From Rhizaria sp. SCN 62-66 (Eukaryota > Rhizaria, unplaced), in the NCBI GenBank assembly GCA_001724265.1, contig MEDY01000144.1, positions 1 to 63,201 of the forward strand: a stretch of DNA of 63,201 nt, read 5' to 3'. The notes beneath the pieces are model-generated. The model was not told where the DNA came from and did not search any database. It was given only the letters and a program-made list of their open reading frames with translations. Position numbers and translations under genes: made by a program. Each line of letters starts with the position of its first letter. Position 1 is the stretch's first letter. Shown one piece after another: positions 44,589 through 55,200 of the stretch.

Positions 44589-46714
44589 ATGAGCCTGAAG
44601 ACCATGTCCAACGCCTCCACGGGCACCGGCAGCAGTAGCGCTAGCAAGACGGGCAACGTTTGGCTCGACCTCCTGCGTGATACGGCCGCCAGTCGCAGCA
44701 AGATCACCAATAAGTCCACGAACCTCGTCGTCCTCGGTACGCTTCTAACTTCACACAACAAACGCGCTCACACATAAAACGCATACTTTCATGCATATTC
44801 AAATATATTTGTTCTCAATTTCGGCAATATTCGTTCTATTTTCTCTGTGGTTTGTCATTTATTTCTCCAGGTGACCGCGCGTCGCAGAAGGCCGCGCTGC
44901 TGAGCCAGTTCGCGGGCTACGTCGGCCCCGCGCCCTCCACCACGCCCAGTCTGCTCGACTTCTCCTACATCCCCGTGACGAACCGCGCGGGCGGCGACAG
45001 CGACGAAGTCTACGGCCGCATGCGCGTGTGGAACATCGACCACGCCGAGCACCTTCCTCTGCTCTCTTCGCTCATCTCATCCTCGTCCTCCTCCTCTGCG
45101 GACAGCAACGGCAACGGCAGCGGCAACAGCACCGGCGACGCCGCCTTTGCCGGCGCGACTCCTGCGAGCACCGACAGCGCCGCCGCAGACGCCTCCGCTG
45201 CCGGCAACGCATCTGACTCCTCGGGCGCCGCCGCCAGCTCAAGTGCCGGCAGCAGCGCCCACGGCGTGCCCGCGGTGTCCCCGGCGGCGCTGGCCGAGAC
45301 CGCCTTCCTGGTCACGCTCCCGCTCTCCGAACCCCACACGCTGGAGGACCGCCTGACGCACTGGCTCTCAACACTCGCGGCGCACCTGGACGCCGTGTAC
45401 GCGTCCCCGGCGTTCCCGACCCCGGCGGCAGCCGCCGCCCGTGCGTCGGTGTACCGCCGCGTCGCACTCTACACGGACCCCACTCCGCACGGCGCGGCGG
45501 CGCCGCTGTCGGCGCAGGAGACGGCCGCCGCGACAGCCGCGGCTGAGGCGAGCCGCACGCCCCCCGTCAACGTGGGCGTACCCGTCGTCGTCGTCGGCGT
45601 CGGCGCCAGCGCACTCTGCCGCACGCTCGTCGCCTCCAGTGGCGCCCCCGCCGCGGCCGCGCAGCTTGAGCTGCTGGTGGCCAAGCTGCGCAAGATCTGC
45701 CTGCAGTACGGCGCCGCGCTGGCATTCACAAGCACCGATGCGGGCTCCGCCGCGGGCAATAAGGTGGTGGACCTGCAGGACTACCTCGCGCACCTGCTCT
45801 ACGGCACACCGCTGGTGGCGCCTGCGCGCTCCGTGGCCACGCCCGCCGACTGGGGCGTGTACCTCCCCACAGGCGCTGATTCGGCCTCGCTGCTGAACTC
45901 GGTCACTGCCGCCAAGCCCGCGCTCGCGGCCGGACTGGCGGAGCCGCTGGCGGCCGTCTTCCCGTCTCCGGTCGCCTCCTCGCTCGCGCGCTACGCAAAG
46001 ACGCTCGCAGAGCAAGTCACGCCCGCGATGACTCCCGAGGAGCTCAAGGCAGCCTTCCTGCAAAGCAAGGGCTCCGCCACGTCCAGTAGCTCCAGCTCGA
46101 GTTCCAGCTCTAGTGCGAGTGCTGCTGCCGCTGCCCCTGCTGCTGCTGCTGCCCCCGCTGCGTCCGCAACCGCGACCCCTGCCCCCGCCACCGGCGCCGG
46201 CCCCCGCGCGACGCCCTCGATCGGCATTGGCGCGCGCACCGCGGGCGCCGCGACCCCAGGCACGGTATCCCGCCCGGCGATCGGCTCGTCGACGGCGACC
46301 CATGGCACTGCGCCCCGCCCCGCGATCGGCGCGTCGACGACGTCCACGCCCGCCTCGACGGGGGGCGCCGGCCTGCGGTATAACTCACAGGCCGGCGCGG
46401 CCACCCCCGTCGCCTCCCTGCTCGACTCTGGCGCGGCCACTGGCGCGGCGGGCGCGGGCGCGGGCGCCTCGGGTAGCGCGTCCCCCGCCGCTCCCGCCGG
46501 CGCGGGCGCGGGCGCGGGCGCTGGCGCTGGCAAGGGCGCGACGCCTGCGCAGAGCTTCTTCAAGAACCTCATGAGCCGCCCCGGCGCCTCAGGCGTGGCT
46601 TCGGGCGCCGCTACGGGCACTGCCGCGGGCTCTGCTGCGACCGCCGCCAAACCGACTCCTGCGGCGGTGGCCGGCGCCGCGAAGCCCGCCCAGTCCGAGC
46701 CGAAGCCGGAGTAA
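44589..46714 (+). CDS. DYNC1LI1: Cytoplasmic dynein light intermediate chain with degenerate P-loop
   Basis: Light intermediate chain of cytoplasmic dynein; it binds the heavy chain and cargo adaptors. Exon 1 is 44589-44736 and exon 2 is 44871-46714, phase 1, donor GTACGC; 663 residues. VWLDLLRDTAASRSK and NLVVLG match the LIC opening, but the following DRASQKAALL lacks the second Gly and the Ser/Thr of the Walker A motif (GxxxxGKS/T). Later: GVPVVVVGVGASAL, RKICLQYGAALAFTSTDAG, VVDLQDYLAHLLYG and DWGVYLPTGADS, which are LIC landmarks. After a Ser/Ala/Pro/Gly-rich linker the short helix SFFKNLMSR (about 610-618) matches the FFNSLL-type adaptor-binding helix. TAA stop. The symbol marks family identity; orthology to LIC1 rather than LIC2 or the IFT-dynein LIC is inferred from the C-terminal helix. 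Confidence 0.88.
44737..44870 (+). other. Dynein LIC intron
   Basis: Donor GTACGC at 44737, acceptor tttctccag at 44870, 134 nt, phase 1. It joins NLVVLG to DRASQKAALL at the position of the P-loop. Confidence 0.87.
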
Positions 46715-47275
46715 GTGCCGGCGGCAAGTGTGAGCGCGCATGGATTGAATAATAATGATTGCTGTTTGATCTTTTGTCTTTTTAGTCTTTTGTATTTTGT
46801 TTGCTGTACACATAATAGTCTTTTTAGTTTCGTTTTTTGTTTTCTTTTTGTTGAATGTACGTATGCTTGACTTTTGCGATGATGTTCTGTGCGATGATGT
46901 TCTGTTACTGTCTGTGTGCTTCAAGAGGCTTCTCACAACGATGCTGTCATAAGGAAAGATATTCGTTCATCTGGATGTGTTGCGAAGTCTTACTTCTCTT
47001 GCGTTTACGTTCCACCTTTGTGTTCGTGCTGTTATATAACTCCGTGATTTGTACACATCAGTTGCTTCTCAGAGGTTTCTACGAACATTTTCAGAATACA
47101 CAAACAAACTTGTTTCTACTGATCACTCCTAGAATAGCTAAATAACACTTAATGAATAACACTTACTAAATAGCACTTTTATTGATTGTTCGCGTTTGCG
47201 AATTTGAGGAATTCCTCTCGAGACCAACATCTGGACATGCGTATCGACCTCATTAGGAGAAATGCTGAAAGCAGC
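46715..47275. other. Convergent intergenic region, no gene seen
   Basis: T-rich 3' flank of the LIC gene (46760-46860) and AT-rich 3' flank of MED8. An imperfect duplication of a GATGATGTTCTGT unit lies near 46878-46904. No coding-like frame. Confidence 0.5.
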
Positions 47276-48426
47276 TCAGTCGAACCCGCCCTTAAGTCCT
47301 GCGCCGGTGTGCATCATCATCATCATTTCGCGCAGCACGTGCGCGGCCTCGTGGATCGTCACCTCGGGCCCCGCCACCGCCGCGGCCGTCACCAAAACAG
47401 GCACAGCCGTGTCCTCCGCGCTGCTCCTCGCGTCTGCCGAGCCCGCGTCTGCGCCCGCGCCGCTGTTGGGGCCCGCCCCCCAGGCCGTCTCGAGCCCGTC
47501 AACGAGCGTGCAGCAGACGTTGTTGAAGTTATTCACGCGCTGGTACAGGTCCGCGACTGCAGACATTAGCATCTCGCGTGTCACCACACCGCCGGGCGTC
47601 GCAGCGGCGGCTGCAGCAGCGGCGGCGGAGGCGGCGGAGGCGGCGGCAGGCGCGGCGGCGGCGGCGGCGGTGAGCTCGGCAGCGGCGGCGGGTGGCAGCG
47701 GGGGCTGGAGCAGTCCTAGCGCCAGCGCCAGCGGCTGCGGGATCGGGTACGACGGCAAGTAGCCCTCAAGCTCCGTCGCCGCCGCCACATGGGCATCCGG
47801 GTCCTCCTCGTCTCCATCAGCGTTCCGAGCGCTCTTGGGGATCGCGGCCTCCGCGACAATGTAGAGGTCAGCCAAGTGTTCCTTCGCGCGCACGCTGTCA
47901 GAGAACTCGCCCTGCGCAAACCACCGCCAGGAGAAGCCCGTGGCGGCGCCGGGGACGAGCAGCGTGCACGCGGCGCGCAGGGCGCGGTCGCTCTCGCCCC
48001 GGCTCCGGTCGGCGGACGCGGGCCGCGTCGAGAGCAGCGAACGCAGCTTCGTGATGTGCACCGTAAGCGCTGTAAGCTTCGACATCAGCTGCGGCCACTG
48101 CGCACGCAGCGTCGGCGCGGGCGGCGGCGGCGCAAGCGGGTCCGACACGGGCGCGGGGGGCGGCGCGAGCAGCGCGTGCAGGTCGGTCATGAGGGCGGTG
48201 ACGCGGGAGGAGATGTCGCGCAGCTGCGACAGGTACTGGTCGAAGTCGGTCTGAGCGGAAACAAAACAGAGAAAAATACACGTCCAGTAAAGCGTGTTGG
48301 GATATTGTGAGATTGCGGTTCGAAACAGATTGGGGTATGCGACGGGTTGTTGCGAACGGTCGATGTTGTAGAGAGGGTGAAGGAACGTACGCGCACGGAA
48401 GCGGCTGAGACAGCGGACGGATTCAT
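47276..48426 (-). CDS. MED8: Mediator complex subunit 8
   Basis: MED8 belongs to the Mediator head module and bridges regulators to RNA polymerase II. Exon 1 is 48426-48391 (12 codons, MNPSAVSAASVR) and exon 2 is 48250-47276, phase 0, donor GTACGT; 336 residues. The N-terminal helix TDFDQYLSQLRDISSRVTAL, then AQWPQLMSKLTALTVHITKL, parallel the MED8 helix pair with its TWP..L motif. A hydrophobic LVPG-containing segment follows. A distal helix RVNNFNNVCCTLVDGLE corresponds to the SLNKMCSNLLE-type helix. An Ala-rich spacer of about 45 residues and the acidic AED region are extra relative to animal MED8 (about 270 residues). TGA stop. It is divergent from the WBP4-like gene across about 350 nt. 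Moderate confidence because MED8 signatures are short. Confidence 0.75.
48251..48390 (-). other. MED8: MED8 intron
   Basis: Donor GTACGT at 48390-48385, acceptor TTTCCGCTCAG ending 48251, 140 nt, phase 0. The minus frame is open on both sides, with the exon 1 ATG at 48426. Confidence 0.82.
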
Positions 48427-48775
48427 GAGGCTCGTAGTTAACACAACTGTCCAGTTTCCTAGTGGGGCGTTGGTTTACTGCGGTGAGAGCTGTGACAGGG
48501 CCAATGAGCCGGGTGTGGTCTGAGTACTTTCTGGCGAGCTGCGAGAGCGAGGATCAACCAAGCGTGATGCGAGTGATCAAGAAGGATCTATGAGTTATAA
48601 TAGAAGCATAGTATACAAATTTAACGCAAACCGCACAGCACCCAGTTTCAGCGACAAGTACTTTGATTTGATAGTACGCGTTGGAGTTGGGCCAAGTGAT
48701 GCTGCTGAGCGTTGCGTGATGGTCAGTGTGGACGCGAATTTGAATCCGAGATAATTCAGTGGAAAGTCCGTTAAC
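48427..48775. other. Short divergent promoter of MED8 and the WBP4-like gene
   Basis: About 350 nt between head-to-head start codons of two gene-expression proteins. Mixed composition and no defined element. Sharing of one bidirectional promoter is inferred from spacing alone. Confidence 0.5.
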
Positions 48776-50610
48776 ATGTCCCATTTACGAAATGCGGTAC
48801 GTAATCTATGCATTAATATATTATATTTCAATTATACACCTTGAATCCTTGATTGTCATCATGCGCTCACATGTTTGCCTTCACTCTGTGTTCACCCTTC
48901 TTCACTGCGACAGCGCTACCATTGCTCGCTCTGCAATGTGTGGCTCGCGAACAACCCTACAACTATCCGAGGCCACGAGCAAGGTGCCAAGCACAAAGAG
49001 AAAGCCGAGGAGCAAATGAAGAAGATGCGTGACACGCGCATCCAGAAGGACAAGGTACGTCGAACTCGCTTCGATCCGTTGAGCTTGCTCTCTTAACGCT
49101 CTAGTATATCACGATGAAGTGGCGCACAGCGGATCGCTGTTGCACCATGGCGGCATTGTATGATGCGTTGTACTATTTCATTAATATTATTTGCGTACCA
49201 CGCGAGATAGCAATCAATGAGGCGCACTGTGGCTTGTTTCCACGAACTCATATCACAACTTCTTTCCTTTTTGTCACACCACGGTGTGCGTACAGGCTGA
49301 GTCTGATTTCAAGGCCGAGCTCGCGCGTCTTGACGCTGCCGCCGCCGAGGACATGGCGCGCCTGGAGCAGGGTCTTCCGCTCGGTACGTCTCATCACTCT
49401 GTGAGCTCATGTGTTATCACTCGCTTGACTTAGTTCGTTACAGCACGACCATAGCTGTACTCAAGCACAATGTGAAGAACAAGTGTGAATTGCATTGAAC
49501 TAACTGTTTTTCTTTTTCATCTCAACTCTCATATTATTTAATCATGTCTGTCTTTCTGTGTTTCGCTTCCTTTTAGCCCGTCCCGCTCCCGCCACCGAGA
49601 CCGCTGCCCCCGCCGCCGCCACGGTCCCTGCGCGCGCGCCTCCCTCGGCCGCCGAGCTGCACCAGCGCCACCTGGCTTCCCTCGCAGCCCACAGTTATCC
49701 TGTCCACGGTCACGCTGCTCACAGTCACGCTGCCCACGGTCACCCGCAGCGCCGCACCCCCGACGCGGCCGTGCTGGCCGCCTTCGCGCCCCCGCCGCCC
49801 CCGTCTCTGAACGCTGCAGCCACTGCAAGCTCCACAAACAGCAGCGGCGATAGCGGTTCCGGCTTTGCGCCGCCGCCGCCCCCCGGCCTTGGTGTGACTG
49901 TCAGTGAGAGTGCCAGTGCCAGCGCCGGGCCGCCCGGCTTAACTTCGGGCCCGCCCGGCCTCAGCACTGGTCCCCCGGGCCTCAGCAGCGGCCCGCCCGG
50001 CTTGACTTCTGGTCCCCCGGGCATCGCTGCAGGACCTCCCGGTATCAGTGCTGGACCCCCCGGCCTGGCTTCCGGCCCGCCCGGCTTAACTTCGGCGCCT
50101 CCTGGCATTGCAGGGACGACAACCACGTGCAGTCAACTGGAGCCCGCTGAGTCGTCCGCAGCGGCAGCCCCAGCGCTTGCAGCCGTTTTGCCCGATGTGA
50201 GCAGCTCGACGAGCCTTGGCCAGTGGTCTTTTGTCTCAACTACCGAGAGCAGCAGCGGCGATGACGGCAGCAGCAGCGCCAGCCGCGGCAAGCGCCCGGC
50301 CCCCGACTCGGATGCCGGCACAGACGCCGACGCCGCCAGCGTCGAGAAGGACCTGCGCCGCGCGTACGGCGGCTCTTCTCTCGTTAGTAGCAACAGCAAT
50401 AGTGGCGGCAGCAGCGTCCGCGGCCGCGGCAGCGACGACCTGGACGAGCTGGCAGCGCGCGCCCCGCTGGACCGCGACGAGGAGCTCATCCGCATGGGCG
50501 GCGCGCGCGCCAATAACACCGGCGACGCGGGCGACGACGACGAGGACGGTGCCGTCAAGATCGAGTTCAAGAAGAAGAAGAAGAAGATGGCTATTAAGTC
50601 CGAAGAGTGA
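48776..50610 (+). CDS. WBP4: U1-type zinc-finger protein, WBP4/FBP21-like, with Gly-Pro-Pro-Gly repeats
   Basis: WBP4/FBP21 is a spliceosome-associated protein. Four exons: 48776-48796 (seven codons), 48914-49054, 49296-49383, 49577-50610; 427 residues; all three donors GTACGT. The N-terminus YHCSLCNVWLANNPTTIRGH, then EQGAKHKEKA, is a U1-type matrin finger: C11, C14, H28, H34. A basic/acidic helix (KKMRDTRIQKDKAESDFKAE) follows, as in WBP4. Further on are PPPPP runs, nine copies of a seven-residue GPPGLxx unit (about 201-265) and a Ser/Asp-rich region. The C-terminus VKIEFKKKKKK resembles the family's basic end. The WW domains of animal WBP4 are absent, as is usual in many protists. TGA stop. 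The finger class is certain; WBP4 orthology versus another U1-C-type protein is moderate. Confidence 0.8.
48797..48913 (+). other. WBP4: Intron 1 of the WBP4-like gene
   Basis: GTACGT at 48797 to ctgcgacag at 48913, 117 nt, phase 0. It joins a seven-codon first exon to the zinc finger. The tiny exon 1 rests on ATG position and frame only. Confidence 0.75.
49055..49295 (+). other. WBP4: Intron 2 of the WBP4-like gene
   Basis: GTACGT at 49055 to gtacag at 49295, 241 nt, phase 0. It joins RIQKDK to AESDFKAELARL, continuing the helix. Confidence 0.85.
49384..49576 (+). other. WBP4: Intron 3 of the WBP4-like gene
   Basis: GTACGT at 49384 to ccttttag at 49576, 193 nt, phase 1. It joins LEQGLPL to ARPAPATET. 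Confidence 0.85.
49924..50118 (+). repeat. Collagen-like GPPGLxx heptapeptide repeat, nine units
   Basis: Nine 21-nt units encode GPPGL/GPPGI followed by two small residues (TS, ST, SS, AA, SA, AS). Synonymous third positions vary between units, which argues against very recent duplication. It sits in the WBP4-like protein where proline-rich ligands for WW or profilin-type partners would be expected. Confidence 0.88.
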
Positions 50611-50756
50611 AATGAGTGACTGTTGCGAGCATATGTGATGACACAATGTGATTTAAGTTACCTAGGCCAGATTCTTGAGCGAATACAGTGATGTTTGTGT
50701 ATTTCTTAAAACTAAGTGGGAGGATTAATTGGCGGATATCACCACATATGCGTGAT

Positions 50757-53700
50757 TTAAATTGAGTTCCAAAACATGTCTTTCTCCACCTCACGGGGTA
50801 CAATGGCGTTACCACCATCGTCGCCACCATCAAGGCCGTTACCGCGACTGTGGTTGTTGTGCCCAAACCCACTGCGCGACAGGTTCACGCCGGCAACGCC
50901 GGAGTTGGCACGGCTACTCGCAGCGGCAGGCTTGTGTGCAATCGCACGCTGTTGCGCGTTCAGTACTCGCGCCAGCTCCATCTTGACCTGAACTTCGCTC
51001 AGCGGGGCCCCGAACGCGCTGCTCTCGGGCCCGTCGTCGCCGCCCGCCGCCGCCGCCCCCGCCGCCGCGCCCCCCGGCCCCGCGCCCCGCCCCAGCCCCA
51101 GCGTCTGGGCCAGAATCGCGCCCGCAGAGGTCGCAGAGGACGCGGAGCCGCGGCCAGACTCGCGCTCGGCGTCGGCCACGGCGGCCTCGGCCACCGCGGC
51201 GGCTACGGCAGCAGCGGCGGCGGCCGCGGCCACGGCGGCCGGAGTCGCAGACGGGTCGGCGGCCACTGCCGCGGCGTCGGCCGCGGCAGACTCAGCTTCA
51301 GCAACCGCGGCTGCGGCTGTGGCGTCAAGATCAAGAACGCCCGCAGTTTGCCCGCGACGACTTTCATTCAAAGCGAATGGGTTCTGAGAAAGCTTCATAA
51401 GTTTGGCAGCGTCGATGTGTTTGTGGGCAGCACCGACACCGATGCTGTTCACATCGTACTTCACACCGCTGGTGCTGCTCGCGTTGCTCGTGCCGCCGCT
51501 GCGGTAGTGGCCGAACGCTGAGGGGGTCGGCACTGTTGGCTTCAGTGACGTAGGCGCAGGGCACTCACCGTCTTCGTCGTCGACGTCTGTGGGCACGCCG
51601 CGCGGTGTAAACGTGAAGTAGCTGTTCGCGACGGTGGTCGCAGCATTCACTGCAACGGGGGCAACGCTTGTGTTCCTCTCAGAGACAATACTGCCCTGAG
51701 CAGCAGTGGCAGCACCAGCGCTCGCACCCGCTGCCGTCGCTCCTGCAGATGATGCGACTGCCGCCGCCGCGGTCGCTTTGCCGTTGCTTTTGCCACTCTT
51801 GGTGGCAGCTGCTGTGCCACGTGCACTCAGAGGCGCATGCGGCTTATGTTGCTGCTGAGATTGCAATTGCGACTGTGAGTCTTGCTCCGACTTAGCATCA
51901 CCGCTCCGCGACTGTGAGCGCGAGAATTGACCACTCACGCGCCCCTTGCCACCGCCAGACTCGAGCGGCAGCGCGATCGACGGCAGGTGCTCGAACGAAG
52001 GAAAACCGTGCTCGTCGTAAGTTAAGCCGCCGTGCCCGCCCATGGACGAGTAATGCGGCTTGTGGCGCGACGGCGAGCGCGAGTGCGGGCGCGAGGGCGA
52101 CTGCGACGGGAGAACTGACTGCGACTGCGAGCGCAAGTGCATCGGGGAGCCGTTGCGCGGCGCAGGCAGCGGCGCGCGCTGTCCTTTAGCGTTCGCGGCA
52201 CGAACGTTCGCAGGATTACTCGGATCAAACGATTTGCGCGCGTCGTTCACAGGGACGTTACTGGGCATCCTTGAGTGCGCGACTGAGGGCATCGCGCTGT
52301 GCGTGGCAGTAGGCAGCGCAGATGAGACCGCACTGTCAGCGCCGCCGACTTTGGCGACGACAAGGCGTTCGGGGCGGCGACCCAGACCGACGCCGCGCCC
52401 AGCAGCAGTAGCTGCGCTGTTGGAGCTCAAAGCGGCAGGAGGGTTTGCGCCGTAGACTCCTACCGCATCATGGTCAGCGTCACGATCATCGACGTTCTTG
52501 GTTGAGCTGGTAAAGTCTTCGGCCGACTCGGGGACGCGTGGGTAGCGCATGGACGGGGAGCTGAACGACTTTGTGACAGTCCAGTAGAGGGAGTCTTTTG
52601 CTTCACCCTGGTCATCAATGCTGCCCATCAGCGCATCGTCGAGCACGTCCTTAGCGCTGTTACCAGCGGCTCCAGCATTGATGTTCTTGTTAGCAGCCTT
52701 GTTGTCAACTGCGCTGCCAGTCGTGGTGCCCTGCGCCGTCGACTGTTGCGCTTGCGTGAACGATGGCGCCCGCGAACCCAGTCCCTGCAGCCGCGCCTGT
52801 TGCGCCTGCGCCTGCGCGTGCGCCTGCGCTCGGTGCATCAGAGGCGCCAGCAACCTGTCGGGTGAGCGAGAGAGCGACTGTAATAAGGCTTCCAGCTGCA
52901 GCTGCGAGCCAAGATCCGAAGCGGAGCTGACGCGACTCAGCGCGCCCGCCTTCGAATCCAAGTACTGCGCCATGTAGGCCCTTACAGCATCGCTGGCAGC
53001 AGCGGCGGCGGCACTCGCGTCATGCGACAGCGGCAGCACGCCTGCCCCCACACCGGTGACGGTGACGGGCGACTGCAACAGCAGCTGTGTCCGCGGCTGC
53101 GAGGGTGACAGGCTTGGTGACACCACCGCGCTATTGTCTCCACTGGACGCTTGCGCTTGTGTTTGTGACAGCAACCGCGATTGCCAACGGGTTTGCGCTT
53201 GTAAGTCGCTGAGCGGCAAGTTGAGCGCGTACAGCGGCCGCGCTTTGCAGGCGCCAACACAGACGCCCGGGCACACTCCCAGGCACCGAGTCTTGTGCTG
53301 TTGCTGTTGTTGTTGTTGAGGGAGTTGCTGCTGAAGCTCATGCTCTTGCGGCAGTGCGAGGAGCTGGTGTGCACCGGAAGTGTTCAGACGAGAGTTAAGC
53401 GCCCCGAAGTCGTCTTCGGTGCCAGCCAAAAGAGCGTTGCCAGCGCCGCTGCGGGCAACATTAAAGCTACTACTGCTGCCGCTGCTGCTGTTGTTACTGT
53501 TACTGAAGCCGTCGCCGCTGCTGTTGGCGACGGCGGGCAAAAACGAGTCTGCAGCGGCGGCTATGCCCGTAAGCAGCTGCGCCTTGCTCGCCTGCGCGGC
53601 CAGCGCCCGCGCGCGCGCCCCCGTCTGCGCAGCCGTGACGTCGACCGAGGTGGCCGCGGCGAGCGCGGAGGCGGGGACGACGCGATGCGCAGCGAACTCG

Positions 53701-54806
53701 CTCACAGCGCAGTCGCGCAAGACGGCCGGCAGCACCGCCTCAACGCTCGTGCTGTCGGAACGAGGACTAGCGGAGGGCATGCTGTTCGGAACCCGAGCGG
53801 GTGTGGCGCTCGTCGCCGCTGAACGTGCAGAGCTTGTTTCTGTCGGAGTCGAAGTTCCAGTTGCAGCAGTTCTCGCAGAAATTGTGGGCGTGAAGAGCTC
53901 GTCTGCAAAGGTCGAGCTGCCTCTCTGCTCAAACTTCTGCAACGCCGCGGTTGCCGCCATCAGCGCGTTGTTGGCGCGCTTCATGGCGAGCGCAGTCTGC
54001 TTCTTGTTCGGCGTCAATGCGGCAGCTGCAGCCGCAGCAGACGATGTCGCTGATGGCGTCGCAGTTGGACTCGCAGCGCTCGGGGCACCGGCGGCCGCGG
54101 CCGTCGCCAAGTCAGGGCCATCACCGGCACTTGCTGTGCCAGCAGCAGCAGTCATCATCGCTGCAAGCGCGGCTCTATTGGCGGCTTTGTTGGCGTTGCT
54201 GAGCGCCCGGGCCGCGAGCCGCTGGTCCTCGTACAGGTGCGAGTGTGCGCGCGCGTGGGCGGCGGCAAGGTGGCGCGCAACGGCGGCTTCGGGTGCGTCG
54301 CCGGGCGCGTCGGAGAAGACAGAGGCGAGCAGGGCCGCGCGGTCGTTGGGCGCGAGCGCGTTGAGGGACGAGGACGAGAGACTGGATGTAGCGGCGGTGG
54401 GGGAGGAATATGGGCTTCGACTCGGGCTTTGTGAAGGTGCAAATGGTGCGCCACTGGAATATGGCTGCTGCATCGGCTGGTGGGAGTTATAGTTGGAGCT
54501 GTTGGCGTTACTGGGGGTGGCGGGCGTGAATGCAGCAAGACGGGATGAGTGCTACATCGTGTCAAGGGTGCTCGAGCCGACTGTAGACAGCACAGGCGAG
54601 GGCGATAGCCTCAGCACATGCGGAGACGGCTCGCAGTAACCAACTCGGGCAAGCGGGTCCCTTGATACGGGAAGCGTTGCGGACTGCGAGGGCGAATGGA
54701 ACGGGTCTCGCGAAGGACTCATCTGGGCCTGCATTGCCCGGGCTCGGTGCTCGAAGAGAGTGAAGTAGTCCGCATCAATAGAGTCGTTGCTTGTCGATGT
54801 TGACAT
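50757..54806 (-). CDS. Unknown 1349-residue Ser/Ala/Gln-rich protein with an in-frame TAG
   Basis: ATG 54806 to TAA 50757 with no intron seen. The TAG at 54554-54552 (codon 85, context TLDTM-TAG-HSSRLA) is followed by 78 open nucleotides in the same frame before the next ATG, then 1238 more codons. No GTACGT donor lies near the TAG. The N-terminus has SP/TP-type sites (MSPSRDPFHSPSQS). Low-complexity Ala/Ser/Gln regions fill most of the protein, with RSQSRSG- and SQSPSRPHSRSPSR-like serine-arginine stretches in the middle. The C-terminus is ordered: HKHIDAAKLMKLSQNPFALN, then LSEVQVKMELARVLNAQQRA and EVEKDMFWNSI at the end. The short C-terminal motifs look like linear binding motifs. No family is recognised. 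Confidence 0.8.
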
Positions 54807-55200
54807 ATTATTTGATTTATCAAGTCACAGTTGTTTCGCAAGCGTTCCTTTGTTGCGTTCGTGACGATGAAAATCGGACACAGCTTCACTTTAAAAATCA
54901 TAGCATGAACCCAAGCAAGCTAGATTTTTGGCAGATCGCGCCGTTACTCTAGCCACAATGCAAAGCAGTGCATATAGAGATGAAATAAAGGCGACGTCGT
55001 TCAATTCTAGAACATTTTTGTAGTGTGGCTTTATTATATACGATTTTATCTCTGCATCACGATTAGCCCTTATATCTAGCGGTACGTCACAGGAGAATGT
55101 CACACGCTTGTTGAAAAAAATAATAAGTGTTGATATTGGCCCTGTAAGACAGAGTCAGATGCATAGCAAAAGTAAGAGTACAGTACATCGAGTTTTAGTC
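54807..55200. other. Intergenic between tandem minus-strand genes
   Basis: AT-rich, about 390 nt. It holds the promoter side of the 54806 gene and the 3' flank of the Rieske gene. No coding-like frame or RNA gene seen. Confidence 0.5.
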
